From: Allomyces macrogynus ATCC 38327
Lineage: Eukaryota > Blastocladiomycota > Blastocladiomycetes > Blastocladiales > Blastocladiaceae
DNA length: 64,000 nt
Assembly: GCA_000151295.1 (NCBI GenBank)
Contig: GG745363.1
Coordinates: 382,026 to 446,025, forward strand
Direction of reading: 5' to 3'
Below, piece by piece: positions 53,258 through 64,000 of this stretch (the stretch's first letter is position 1; the number at the start of each line of letters is the position of its first letter). Under the pieces are notes generated by a model. The model had not been told where the DNA came from. It ran no database searches and worked only from the letters and a program-made list of their open reading frames with translations. Position numbers and translations under genes: made by a program.

Positions 53258-54800
53258 GGTATCGACGACGACGGTCGCGTTGCAGCGGGCAATGGTCGGA
53301 TTTGCATCAGTGCGCACGCGCGTCAACGATTGCGCGCAAGTGCCGTCTGATCACGGCCACGGCGTCATTCAAGCACCAGAGCCCAGACGGGGAGTGGGCG
53401 TGTACGAGGGCTCAATGGGGGTGACAAACTTGGTGGAGCGACAGCGCAGTGGTGCAGGAAAGCGGCAAAGTTGAGAGATGCGACGGATTTGCAGCAAGGA
53501 TGGCGAGCAGGACTGGCACATGCAAGGAAAGAGAAAGAACAACCGATTGCGGCCCCGAAATAGCGTCGAGGAGCATGATATTATATGAAAGAAGCACATC
53601 GGACATTTACATGATCACGCTCGCTGGACGGCTTTCGTGTCCGATTGTCTGAGGCACGCAGGGACTCTTGATGCTCGACGACGCGCACCTTTTTCGGACG
53701 CGGGCTAGTCTGTTTTCCCCTTGCCCATGCCTCCCAGTGGCGGTCTGCGGACTGGCTCGCTCGCCGACTCGATACGACGCGCACAGGAGTTGGTGTGTGC
53801 CCAAGCGCTGCAAATGGAATTCAAGGGTCGTCCGGCAGGTAATGCGACCAGTGCTTTTCGCTGTTGATCATGGATTCGGTCGTTCTCGTCACAATCTGCT
53901 GCCGCGCGTTACTGCTTGGTCGGTCGAGACGACAAGAACGGCTGCTGCACGCGCATCCAAGTCACTCGTCTGGATGTTGTGGTTCATTTTGCCTCGTCAT
54001 TTCTGCTCGCCCTTGCCACCTACAAGTGCAGTTTTGCAACCGGTTGCAAGGCGGCCGAAGAATGTGATGTCCATTGCAACATTGCGCTCGATTTCATGGC
54101 GTTCAACGTCAAGCGATCCACCCAACTGAATGCCCTTGGCTGTCGATTGGTTGGTAGATCATCAGACATATCACATGCGCGAGCATCATGGGTCTGGAAG
54201 TCTTCACAGACCCTTGTTTCACATAAAAACAGCGAGGCATGCCCATGCGACACACAACGGCTTTCAGGGAGAGTGTATGGATTTTCTTGTACTGTTTTTA
54301 CAAGCAACAAATGAGGGGAGCGCCAAGCAAATTACTCGCCAGTCAGCGACGGCCTGTGCTCTTCTCACCCCGCACGACGCTTCTCATCACACCTAGCGTA
54401 CTTCGCTGCACGCTGCCAGTTCTTGTTTGAACACATACTTGCCCACACCCAGGGCCTCAAGCATTCTGCGCATGGCTGTGCCTGGCATTTCAGTGAACAG
54501 GTGTCCGACCATGCTGGCCCATCCACCACCGATCCGTCTGTTTACAGGAGGTCCAGGAGGTCCAAACAGCTCAAAAGTGTTGCAACACTTGATGTTTCCT
54601 GCATGTCATAGTTTCATCGGCATTCCCAACGGGCTATGAGGCTGTCGCTTCTCCCACGGTTGTGCCCTCCACTGACAAAATATGTGCTGTGAGCACAAAT
54701 CAGACTCACTCAAAACTCTCCCTCCTCAATCGATATACATACAGCGCCGCTTCTGTGCTCGCACAGATCTCGTCCCGGGCCAACTTGACCTCGTGCATCT
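53258..54800. other. Upstream region of the channel gene, no gene supported
   Basis: Contains the channel promoter and an A/T-rich patch near 53575-53590 (ATATTATATGA). Fragments on the minus strand near 54020-54310 hint at LRR-like relics but are too short to call. Confidence 0.45.
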
Positions 54801-54825
54801 GTTTCTTCAACCCCTCGTCCACGCA

Positions 54826-56040
54826 TTATCCAAGCACGGTCACATCCAGACCGCGGAGCATCATGGGCAAGACTGGGACGAGAATGCAGACCGCCTCTGG
54901 CTCATGATCATGCGCAACGACTCGAGCTGCGCGGGACGTGGGTGGCCAGAATTGCAGCCGAATTTTCCCGCAACATACAAATCGAGCCATCCTCACAGTC
55001 AGCAAAGCACAGGTGCCACAATCCACGCGGTAGGTTCGCCATTAGCTGGTTGTCGGCATCGTTGCGGTCCATTGTCACAATTTTGCCGTCCTCCTCGATC
55101 CACTCCCATTCCCAAACTCCTCGTAGCCGAAATAACACAACCGTGTCAAATGAATAAGTCGGAGAAGCGTCGTAACGAGAGTCTCCATGCAACCAACTGT
55201 TAGAAACACGCAATGGGTCATGAACCATGAGCAAAGCTCGTCAGGAATACGACAAAGAAGCTCAGCCGAGTCCACGAGGCCCTCGGTCGGTGTTATGTTC
55301 ATGATCAGTGTGGTCAGGGCTGGTGCGCCCGCAGGCAGAGCCCGGGACGACGTCCTTGTCGAATAGGCGTGTGTGGAACGTCAAAGTTAAAGTACCAAAG
55401 ATTGGGCAGTGAAGCTGTGGCAAGAGCCCGAGCAGCCGCATCAACAAGACCCACGCTGATAGTGAGACGACAGAGCATGGACGGTAGATGACGGATCAAG
55501 AGCTATACACGATCCTTGAAAGCCAGTGTGAGCGAGATCAGATCGGGTGGCAGGTAGACCAGTTAGCTGCCTACAGGTTCAATGTGCCGAGGCAACAGAG
55601 GAATAAGGTACCGCGACGTGACACAATAGGTCCCATAGGGTTTGGCGGACGCGTCAAGAATGTGATACCACGTCCGCGGCTCCTCGATATCGCGGCGCTC
55701 GTCCAGGCCTCGCTGGTTGATAATCTGCTCGCCTGCAACGGCCGCATTCCGCGTCATTCGTGACCGGTGAATGACCACGCCAAATCCCGCAATAATCTGA
55801 ACATGTCGAAATGGGTGCAGGAACGCCGTGGCCGAATTGCGTTCATACACTATATACGTGGTGCCATCAGCATTGTCGGTATGCAGGAGCCAAGGGCCTG
55901 GCGCCGGCGCAGCTTGTGACAAGACGCGAATGACGGACGCATAAAGGTGTGAGGATAATCGCGCGAAAGCGAGTAAATTGGCGCGACTTCCGTCCAGGTC
56001 CCATTGACGTTTGGCATCGAATCTCTCGCTACGGCTGCCC
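54826..56040 (-). pseudogene. Broken F-box/LRR-like copy, family B
   Basis: Minus-strand duplicate of the intact gene at 57.1-58.9 kb, split over several frames. In order: ANLLAFARLSSHLYASVIRV and AGFGVVIHRSRM (compare GNLLALARASRHVYVPVIRV and AGVGVVVHRSQV), then DIEEPRTWYHIL (compare DVKEPRAWFLIL) up to a stop at 55563. Other frames give IRHLPSMLCRLTISVGLVDA (compare IQHLPPTLCELTLNVSLYER), LMANLPRGLWHLCFADCEDG (compare VLAHLPRSLKHVRFDGRGKD) and ILVPVLPMMLRGLDV (compare IVVPALPATLRRLHA). Collinear order is kept, so this is a whole-gene duplicate that has decayed by frameshifts and stops. The F-box start is not recognisable. Confidence 0.8.
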
Positions 56041-56264
56041 AACTTGCGCAGCATTACCATGGCTCCACCTGCCTTTCTCACTCCGGACGTGCCGCTTCGC
56101 GCGACCCCAAGTGGCCCGGCTTTGCGCAATGTCTTAGCCCGCACTCTCCACCTGCGCCTGCTCGAAATGCTATCGCGCAAGCCGCTGTTCGAGACTGTTT
56201 GCGTGAACCGGCTTCACTTGGGCATCGGCGAGTATCATCTCGATCGTATCACCCTCGAGTAACG

Positions 56265-56840
56265 TCAAGGCCATGGCGTGTGGCGCTCCAGCCTTGCTCG
56301 AATGCGGTGCGCTCGTGACGTGACGCGACTCGCCGAATGTCCATGCAGATTGTGCACATCAAGGACGTTGATCTGGTTGTGACCGATGCCATTGACGCTG
56401 CAATCAGGGGCCATTTGACAGACGCGGTGGAGACGATCATGCAGCGACGTCCACTGTGTCGACTCGCCCATGCGATCCCGCGCCAAAATCACCTTAGCCG
56501 TGGCATCAATTAGATCCTTGTCCGAAGGGTCCACAGACAGTTGACTACCTCTATGCGCCGCACCATCGCAGGCAGGGCCGGAATCAGCAGCAACACCGTG
56601 ACAGGCGTCAAAGCCAAGCGGCGATTCATTGCGTCGTGCACCAGCCACGACCGCTGGACCACGACTCCCACCCTTGCGCCAGGTGTCAAAGCGTCGCGAC
56701 ATGGGCGGCGGAGCGCCATGATCGACTGCTTGCGGTCGAACACCGCGCACACGGTCCCGGCGTTGTGATGCGCCTGCGATGTGTCAAGCGAAGTGGAGAG
56801 AGAGAGCGAAAGAGAGGACGCAATTTCGACGTCGTGCAAG
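56265..56840 (-). pseudogene. Internally deleted F-box/LRR-like copy, family B
   Basis: One minus-strand frame (56839-56510) reads ARVGVVVQRSWLVHDAMNRR, equivalent to AGVGVVVHRSQVVCDSLAGR near the N terminus of the intact gene. It passes almost at once to LLIPALPAMVRRIEVV, equivalent to IVVPALPATLRRL near its C terminus. About 300 residues between are absent, so the copy has lost its core. A second frame (to 56265) continues with no clear match. Confidence 0.6.
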
Positions 56841-57095
56841 GAGTCGCGTGAGCTCCCATCGCATAACTTGTACAGAATTCAGATTTACGTCGCGCAACCT
56901 CATTCCCTTGGACCACATAGATGTGCCAGAACTCATGGCTGCGACTTCAACCTGATCCATGAAGACAGGACCCTTCCTGTCCACGACGCCGTTTTTTGGC
57001 AGACCGCATTGCAAGGTGCTTCGATTGGAAATCTTAACATATCCCGTGACCTCATTTTGAGCAGGGCGTTCTTGGTCGTATTTTCGTGATGATGG

Positions 57096-58870
57096 TCAGT
57101 GAGGGATTTGAGGCCAACATGTTTGGCTGCAGTCGAATACATCAATGGAATGCCAGGCGTTACATATTTCTCTGCAACAATCCAGTCGAAACTGGAACCA
57201 ACAACCAATGGCGATAACCAACATCAAACAAACGTCCACTTGGGTCGACGCACAAACACGATCCCGTTCACGTATGGCCGCCCACACCTTGACGCGCGTC
57301 TCCTCTCCCTCGTCATTCACATTAATGCCCGCGTGCAGGCGACGCAATGTTGCTGGCAAGGCCGGAACGACAATCTCCACTGCCTTGCACATCAGGACCA
57401 TCCTCAGCGACTCGAGGTGCGGTGGGACATGTGCAGCGAACACGCGCGCAAGCGCCGGGCACATCTGGCTTGCCAAGTCCTTGCCATCCTTGCCTCGACC
57501 GTCAAAGCGCACATGTTTCAGGCTACGCGGCAGATGGGCAAGAACCGCACACTTTGCATCAAACAACTTGATAAACTCCACGTGATTCGATTCTCCCAGC
57601 TTTTCAGCATCAAGGCCGAGCGTGCAGTCAATCAGGTTCAGTTGGGTCAACTGTTGGAGCTGGTCCAACTTGGCCACCATCAGGTTTACATCGCGCACCA
57701 TAAAAAACTCGCCTTGAACGATGGTCAACGAGTGGAGACTGTCGGGAATGGTGCTAAGCAGGGGCACCCATCCTCCAGTAATGTTCCAGCGAGCCCTCTG
57801 CTTCCAATCACTTGGACAAATCGTAAAGTCCATGACCAGGGTGGTCAACGTTGACGCAGCAGCGCGCATGGTAGCAACAGCGTGCTTGCTCGAAACAACG
57901 TAGGGGGAAAACCGAAACGAGCGAAGATGGGGCAGGTTCAACCCGTTCAGTGCATCTGCTGCTCTTTCGTAGAGCGAAACATTGAGTGTCAACTCGCAAA
58001 GCGTAGGCGGCAAATGCTGAATGACAAGATCAGCCAGGATTGGGGTCCCGAGCACAAACGAGACAAGATTGCGCGGCGGATGGACTGGGTACCCGCCCTG
58101 CAGCTCGATGCGCCGTGGCGTCATGGGAATAAGCTGTCGCCGCTGCACACGATGCACTCCACTTGGCGCCGTGCACGCAACACCAAGAATCAGAAACCAT
58201 GCCCGTGGTTCCTTAACGTCAAAAATATGACTCTGCCGCTCTTCATTGCGAATCTGGATTGCAATTGCCTCCTTCTGCAGATCAAGATCAAGAAGTTACA
58301 TTGGAATCGTCAGGAGCGTCGTCAGTCATGTGATCACTTATATCTGCCAGGTCCGCACAATTCGAAACGCACCTCGCGCGAATCGAGCAGCCCATTCTGC
58401 ATTGCATTGGCGTAGCGCACAGGGAGTCGCCCAGCCAAAGAGTCGCACACGACCTGCGAACGATGAACAACAACCCCAACGCCTGCAACCAAGGGGAAGC
58501 CGTTCTCTGGGGCACAAAGGCTCAGTTGTGAACTGCGGCTGAACACGGAATACAAATTGACATTGGAATGGTGACTGGGCAGCGGCCCCTTGAGGGGCGA
58601 GAGAGCAAGTAAGGGATAAGGCCCAGGCGCAGGCACAGGAGCGCTCAACAGGACGCGAATCACAGGCACGTAGACGTGACGCGACGCCCGCGCGAGTGCG
58701 AGCAAGTTCCCGCGCTTCCGGTCCATAGGCTGTTGCCCGTTTGGATCGGCTTGGTCGTCACTGTTGACAATCTCGTCATCGTGCAGAACGATTTTGGCAA
58801 TTGATTGGACAAGGTCGACTGGCAGCCTTTCAATGGGCCCCAGAGGCACGGCCGTGGTGCTGGAGTGCAT
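57096..58870 (-). CDS. F-box/LRR-like protein, family B, intact copy
   Basis: Two exons, 58870-58373 and 58274-57096, give 558 residues; the 98-nt intron has donor GTGCGT and acceptor CTGCAG. The start is ATG at 58870 (MHSSTTAVPLG). An F-box-like segment follows (ERLPVDLVQSIAKIVLHDDE, then LLALARASRHVYVPVIRVLL). Leucine-rich strands make up the remainder: LVIQHLPPTLCELTLNVSLY, LNLPHLRSFRFS, DQLQQLTQLNLIDCTLGLDA, VLAHLPRSLKHVRFDG and VVPALPATLRRLHAGI. The last 55 residues, after ERDRVCAST, differ in character and may be read-through of a 3' intron. A role as a substrate adaptor for an SCF ligase is inferred from the layout only. Confidence 0.72.
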
Positions 58871-59734
58871 GGTCGGTGCGAGTTATTGGCGTGTTGATCT
58901 GGACGAAGGTTGTGGTTGGAAGAGAGGGAACGCAACAAAAGGGCGAAAGGCGAAAGGGCGACGCAGGCAACAGGACGTGGTGAGGACAGTGCATATCACC
59001 ACGCCAGATGGCAGCAAACTCAACGCAAACCACGTCACCAAAAAGTGTGGCCAGAAGCGTCGAGACCATCACCATCGCGAAAGCGGCCGGTGCTGCTGGT
59101 GGCTGCTGATGAAGCGTTGCTGCTGCGATGATGCATTAATTATATGATGCTGTGCTTGAAGTCGGAGTATGAAGCAGTCGCGTTGCCTTTGAACTTGACC
59201 GCAACCCCCGAAAAGGGCTCTCATCCGTCATGCAACCAGATGTACGACACAGTGGGTGTATTCACAAAGCACGACAACAGCAACAACGAGCACCAAACCG
59301 CACCACAAAATCAACAACACGAGAAACTTGGGAGGTCAAGTCGATTAACAAAGGTGAAAGAGATGGGAGGATGGAGAGGGGTCTATGACGTGTAGCAAAA
59401 GCGAAGACGAAGGGCCACGCTGGATGCCGCAAAAAAAAAAAAAACGAAAGGATTGCAACGTACAGGAACAGAACAAAACAATGGAACAAACCAGCCAAAA
59501 ACGGACGCCCAACAACAGAACCAAAACCGCATGCCAATCAGGCGCGCGAAACGCGGCCGAAACCAGAACCAAACACTTGAGACCGGGTCCGACACAGTGC
59601 GGCCCCGACGACGCGCGACCGACGCGACCGACCGAGCGCGAGCGCGCATAACAGCCGACGCCCGACGCAAGCGACTGCGCGACCGACAGAACCCGCCGCG
59701 CACCGAACCACGCACGCCGCCGACACCGCGCGCC
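58871..59734. other. Intergenic between F-box-like and chitin synthase genes
   Basis: Contains the leader of the minus-strand F-box-like gene with an A/T patch near 59137-59146 (TTAATTATAT) and the A-rich 3' region of the chitin synthase gene. No gene is seen. Confidence 0.55.
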
Positions 59735-62700
59735 TTACCCATTGAATTCAACCACGCTCCCCGCATGCACCAACTGGTTCGGCACGCCATAATACACGCC
59801 ACCCGTCGCCGCGGCATTCATCATGGCCGTCTGCCGGCGCTGCAGTTGCTGCTGCTGCTCGAGCGCCTGTGCGATCGCGCGCCTCTTGATCATTTCCCAC
59901 TCGGCATACCGCTTCATGATAATCTTGGTCGAATCAAACTCGCCGTCGTCGGCGCCATGCCCGTCTTTACCCGCCATCCCCGCGACTTGCCGCGTCGCGC
60001 CCCACGAAAAGTCGTCAAAGTGCCAGAACGCATATGCGGGTAAGATTAAGTTCCAGACGGGCAGCGAAATGATGTAGACGATCATCCAGAAGACGAACTG
60101 GATCTTGCGCGAGGTGAGCAGGATCAGGACACCAGGGAGGCCGAGGACCGCGGCGAGCAAGAGCAGCGGGATAATGGGCACGGGCGTCGTGATGAACGAG
60201 ATGACGACGAGGTAGATCGTGAACGAAATGGCCGCGGGCAACACGACCGTGCCGACGAGTTCCATGAAAATCACAAACTGCATGGAAATGCAGAAGGTGC
60301 CGCACAAGTCGCGTACCAGCACGAGTTCCATCAGGTTGTGAATCGTGGAGTTGATCCACCGCCGCCGTTGCGACAAGAGCACACCGAATTGGTCGGGCAC
60401 GAGCGTCTCGCAGGTCGCCTGCGGCACGAAAATCATTTTGCGTTTCGGGAACGTGCGCAGCATGAGCGTTGTCAGGTACCGGTCCTCGCCGAGCAAGTAG
60501 AGGTTCTTCTTGTGCAGCGTGTCGACCACGTTCTCGGAATACTCTTCCACAATGTCCGGGTTGGCCAGAATCGGGACCCAGTGGCGCCCGAAGTCGCCCT
60601 TGGGCGTCTTGATCCGGTAAGCGCAAAAGCAGCCGGGCAGACAGGTCACGCCGCCGAAGACCGACTCGAACGCCTACATTCGATGCACAACGGGGGGTGA
60701 GGACGATGCGCGAAACCAACGAGCCGCGAACCGCCAGCGCCATCGCAAACCGACGTACCTTGGCGAGATGGTGCGAGATATAATACTCGAACACCTGAAT
60801 CATCGTCACCCACGACCCCCACTTATTCGCAATCTGCGTCTCGCCACACAGTCCCATCACCGCGGGATCGCGCGCAAACGAGGCCACCATCCTTTCCAAC
60901 GAATCCGGCGCCACTTCCGTATCCGCATCCACCATGAGTACCATCTCGTAGGCGTCGGGCGTAACGCGCGCAATCCGGTGAATCTTCTGGAACAGATCGT
61001 ACTCGAGCGGCGTCATGCGCTCGTCAAACATGACTTTCTGCAGGAACGACATGAGCACGATTTGCGAATCGCGTTTCCCGCGGTTGCCGGGCTTCGGCGC
61101 CGACTGCTCGTCGGGCGTGCCACATTTGGCGACACACACCATCGGCACGCGGTGGCCGTCGACGACATAGTACCCCGCATGCACTTGCGCCATATTGTGC
61201 CGTTTGGCCCCGTCGGCAATGGCCACGTACGAGTAAGGCTTGGGCACGTCCGGGAACGCCGGGTCCTTTTCCATCAGCGAAACCACAATCTCGGGCGTCG
61301 AACGCGCCTCGCCCGCACCGGTAATCATGCCATCGGCAATCACGAACAGGATCTTGTGCGTGTCGAGGTAGTGTGTGCGCGCGAGCGAGTTCAAGGTCGC
61401 GCGAATCCCGTCTTCGCCCTCGGAATAACACGTGACGAGCAGGATACAGTGCATCACTTCCTCGACACTGATATCGATCCCGTCGTCCGGGTTCTTGTCG
61501 GCCTCGGCCGCCGCCGCCGCTGCCGCGAGCGAAATCACCCCGCCCTGCGTGAGCGGTTGTCGCGAGACCGAGAGCGTCGACGCCGAATCGACCGACGCGG
61601 GCCGTGTCAGCGGCGTGCCGGTCCCGGACCCGTCGAGCGCGATCAACCGAGGCGAGCCTTCGGGCGGCATGAACGGCGACGCCGGGTGCGGCGGCAACGT
61701 GCCGTCGGGCGCGAACATGAGCGACCCGCGCTGCGACGCCGTCTCGTAGAACGAGAACCGTGCCGCCGGGCGCGGGGACACGCCCGAGGGGCTCGGGGGG
61801 GTCGGCGACGACATGGATTCGCGGAACGGCGAGAACGGTGGCTGCTGGATGGTCGACCGGCGCAGGAGCTGCGCGTCGCGGTCACGCACGTTGCGTTGCC
61901 GCAAATACGTGCGTTTCTCGTCGTCCGACAACCGCTTGCCGAGCCGCGGCGACAGAACCCACCGGAAAATCAAAGCCATGAAGAAGCGCGACAGGACGAG
62001 CGCGAGAATCACAATCAGCGACACCCAGAGCACCACGTCGGACGCGATGCATCCGACCGTCGACGAGTCGAGCGACCCGACGCGCGCAATTGAAGTCAGG
62101 CACGTGCCGAGATTGTTGAGCGTCGCATTCGCCGAAAACGCATACGACGCGTCGCGGTTGCGGTACCGCGCCAACAGTTTCTGCACGTCCACGCCCGTAT
62201 TCGCCATGAGCGACTTGTAGTCGATCTTCTTGGCCAACAGATCAAGCCGCGACAAGTCGACGACTTCGCCATTAAACGCCAAGAACGGGTTGCCCTCGTC
62301 AAGCAGCGCGTCCCACTTGACAAAGATGTCGCGCCGCTTGTGCTTGGCGCGGAAGTCGGCAATGTCCTGCACCAGCGTGTTCGTCGACTGGTGGCAGTAC
62401 TCGGGCGGGTAGCTGCCATACCGGTCCTGGACGGCCGTGGCTGGTAAACCCGAAATGGTGCATGGGAACAGGTAATTCGTGGCCGCCGTGTACTTTTCGC
62501 CGCCAAACACGGCCTGGCACGCGGGCAACCCACCGTAGCTGTTTTGGAACAAGAACGACAGATCGCGCTGCGCGAAGCCGCGGTCGGGCGCGTAGATTTC
62601 CTCGAACGGGAACTGGCCGTACGTCCCAAAATTGTGGTTGTACTCGGTCACGTCGAACCCGTACCCGTTGATCACGACGTACCCGCCGCCGAGGGACACG

Positions 62701-64000
62701 AAGTCCATGCGCGAGTCCTGCGACTGGCAGAGCACTTGGTTGAACCCAAACGTCAAGAAGCCGACAATCGTCATCATGATCAAGATGATCGTGCACAGCG
62801 CCATTTTCTCGCGCCAGGCCAGTTGCACCTCAGGCGTCTTGAGCCCAAAGCACGCGAGCACCGGCGGGATCGCGTAGAAGGTCACGACTTTCGAGAACAC
62901 GACCCAGACGCGGCGGCACATGGTCGTCGGCCGCGAATAGTCGACGTTCCGCGGCAACGTCAAGGGCCGGCGCGAAATACTTGGGGGAAGCGGCGCGCCG
63001 TTGGGCGCCGTCGGCGCATGGCCCGCCACATTCCCGGGCCCGGACGGGTTGGACGTGTACCCGCGGTTGCGCGGGTTGGCGAATGGGTTGCCATAGGGCG
63101 CCGACGGGCGGTTGTTGCTGCCGACTAAGTTGCCGGTACTTCCGGCCGAATGGAACGATTCCTGCGAGTTGAGAATCGCGCGCTTCGCGTGCGCGCGGTC
63201 GCGCCGGACGAGCGAGCGCTTGCGCGTCATTTCCAGAGGTCACGGCCTCGAGGTCCGACGGCTGCTGGTGCGGCGAGACGGCGCCGGCCGCGGCCGGTTG
63301 GGTGGTGCCAGCGGCGGCGAGGACGGCATCGGGCCGGTTGCGCCTGCCTATTTGGTCCGAGGAACGATCAGGTCAGCGCAAACTAGGATGCATCGAATTG
63401 GAGAGCTACCAGCAAAGAAACCGTACCCGAAATCCGGCGCGCCAAGTTGCGCAACATTCCATCCTGGTGCTGCTGTGCCGGCTGCTGTTGCATCGCCTGC
63501 GCTTGCTGCAACGGCGGCGTCGGCGCCATCGCCGCGGCAAAACTGGCCCGTCTGCGGCCGTACTTGCTGCTGCTGTTGGTACTGCGCCTGTGCGTACTGC
63601 GTCGACTGCTGTGCGATCATCGACGCGCGCGCAGGGGACGTGACGCCGGCGTACCCGGCACCGACGCCCGTCGCGGGACCGGGCGTGGACGAGGTTGGCG
63701 GCGGCGGCGCCAGCGAGCCCGTGGGGCCTGAAGCGGGTGCGTTGGCCTCGGACAGCGAGGCCAGGGAACGGCGGTGGTCCGAGTACATGGACCGGCGCTT
63801 CTGCTGTGCGAGCGCGAGCGGGACGTCATCGTTGGCGGCCGCGGCGGCAACGGCGAGCGGCACGTCGTCCGGGACCACGTCGGCCGTGGATGGTGGCGGT
63901 GGGGACGCGACGACGAGCGAGAGCGGCACGTCGTCCGTGCCGGCAGCAGCCTCCGGGACGACGTCGACGGGCGCCGTGGTCGTGGCCCGGCGCGATTTGC
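59735..64000 (-). CDS. Chitin synthase, division II (CHS3/class IV-like), 5' partial
   Basis: Processive GT2 enzyme that polymerises UDP-GlcNAc into chitin at the plasma membrane. Core exons 63230-60759 and 60673-59735 encode 1136 residues after [11 protein letters not shown]. Order: basic/disordered N terminus, membrane helices ([16 protein letters not shown]), a large extracellular loop, another helix, a disordered loop, then catalysis. Motifs are [28 protein letters not shown] and [15 protein letters not shown] with the QRRRW signature, followed by five or so C-terminal helices. An upstream disordered region continues to the window edge (exon 63410-64000, then 63347 down, 62-nt intron, donor GTAGCT), reading [17 protein letters not shown] and [15 protein letters not shown]. 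It joins the core only if one base at 63230-63234 (GGAAATG) is removed. Otherwise the gene starts at 63230 and the upstream part is separate. Confidence 0.9.

Noticed and set aside
56011..56262. Plus-strand frame MASNLSLRLPNLRS with leucine-rich look
   Set aside because: It overlaps the minus-strand family B relic and lies alone, without F-box or further repeats. Strand and identity cannot be decided.
1..64000. CRISPR arrays, prophage, IS elements or bacterial operons
   Set aside because: No spaced direct repeats, no transposase-like frames, and pervasive spliceosomal introns show nuclear eukaryotic DNA.

Overview
The window is nuclear DNA from a fungus. The genes are fungal in kind (division II chitin synthase, secretory-type GH18 chitinase, FAD1-type FAD synthase, YPI1, mitochondrial ARG2, homoserine kinase). 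They carry short introns, mostly 60-110 nt, with TAG or CAG acceptors and CTRAY-like branch points. Coding GC is very high. A cyclic-nucleotide-gated (CNG) type channel, unusual in terrestrial fungi, together with the GC-rich style suggests a zoosporic fungus, most likely Blastocladiomycota (Allomyces or Blastocladiella relatives). That placement is an inference; no ribosomal RNA is present to prove it.

Layout. 0-6.9 kb: an initiator tRNA-Met behind tandem copies of its own 5' end, a large disordered coiled-coil protein on the minus strand, a 100-N gap, and a GH18 chitinase on the minus strand. 7.6-8.8 kb: a broken F-box/LRR-like gene. 10-13 kb: a seven-exon oligopeptide transporter (minus). 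13-15.9 kb: gene-poor, with short CGCCAG repeats and a 19-G run. 15.9-20.7 kb: three plus-strand housekeeping genes (YPI1/inhibitor-3, a PPR-like organellar protein, FAD synthase). 21.4-26.9 kb: one intact 738-aa F-box/LRR-like gene followed head-to-tail by two degraded copies. 27.2-33.8 kb: a broken membrane-protein gene, a single-pass membrane protein, a frameshifted GRDP-like plus ubiquitin-like gene and another broken LRR-like copy, all minus. 34.5-46.8 kb: dense conserved genes (homoserine kinase, ARG2, a two-RRM protein, an SMG6/EST1-like PIN protein, ethanolamine kinase). 48-53.3 kb: a frameshifted TenA-family gene and the CNG-type channel. 54.8-58.9 kb: a second F-box/LRR-like family with one intact and two broken members. 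59.7-64 kb: a chitin synthase that runs off the window.

The conserved genes are scattered housekeeping functions (threonine and arginine synthesis, phosphatidylethanolamine synthesis, FAD, PP1 control, cell wall), not a pathway cluster. The striking features are these. First, the channel gene appears to need an 8-nt micro-exon to complete its cyclic-nucleotide-binding domain, and its selectivity-filter region shows no G-Y-G. Second, 25 of the 27 introns I could place have C at donor position +4 (GTACGT, GTACGC, GTGCGT, GTCCGT) and none has GTAAGT. Third, two expanding F-box/LRR-like families show birth-and-death evolution. Several single-base frameshifts in otherwise good genes could be assembly errors, so calls of broken genes should be read with that in mind. 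Exon sums for the multi-exon genes called intact are exact multiples of three, which supports the junctions given.
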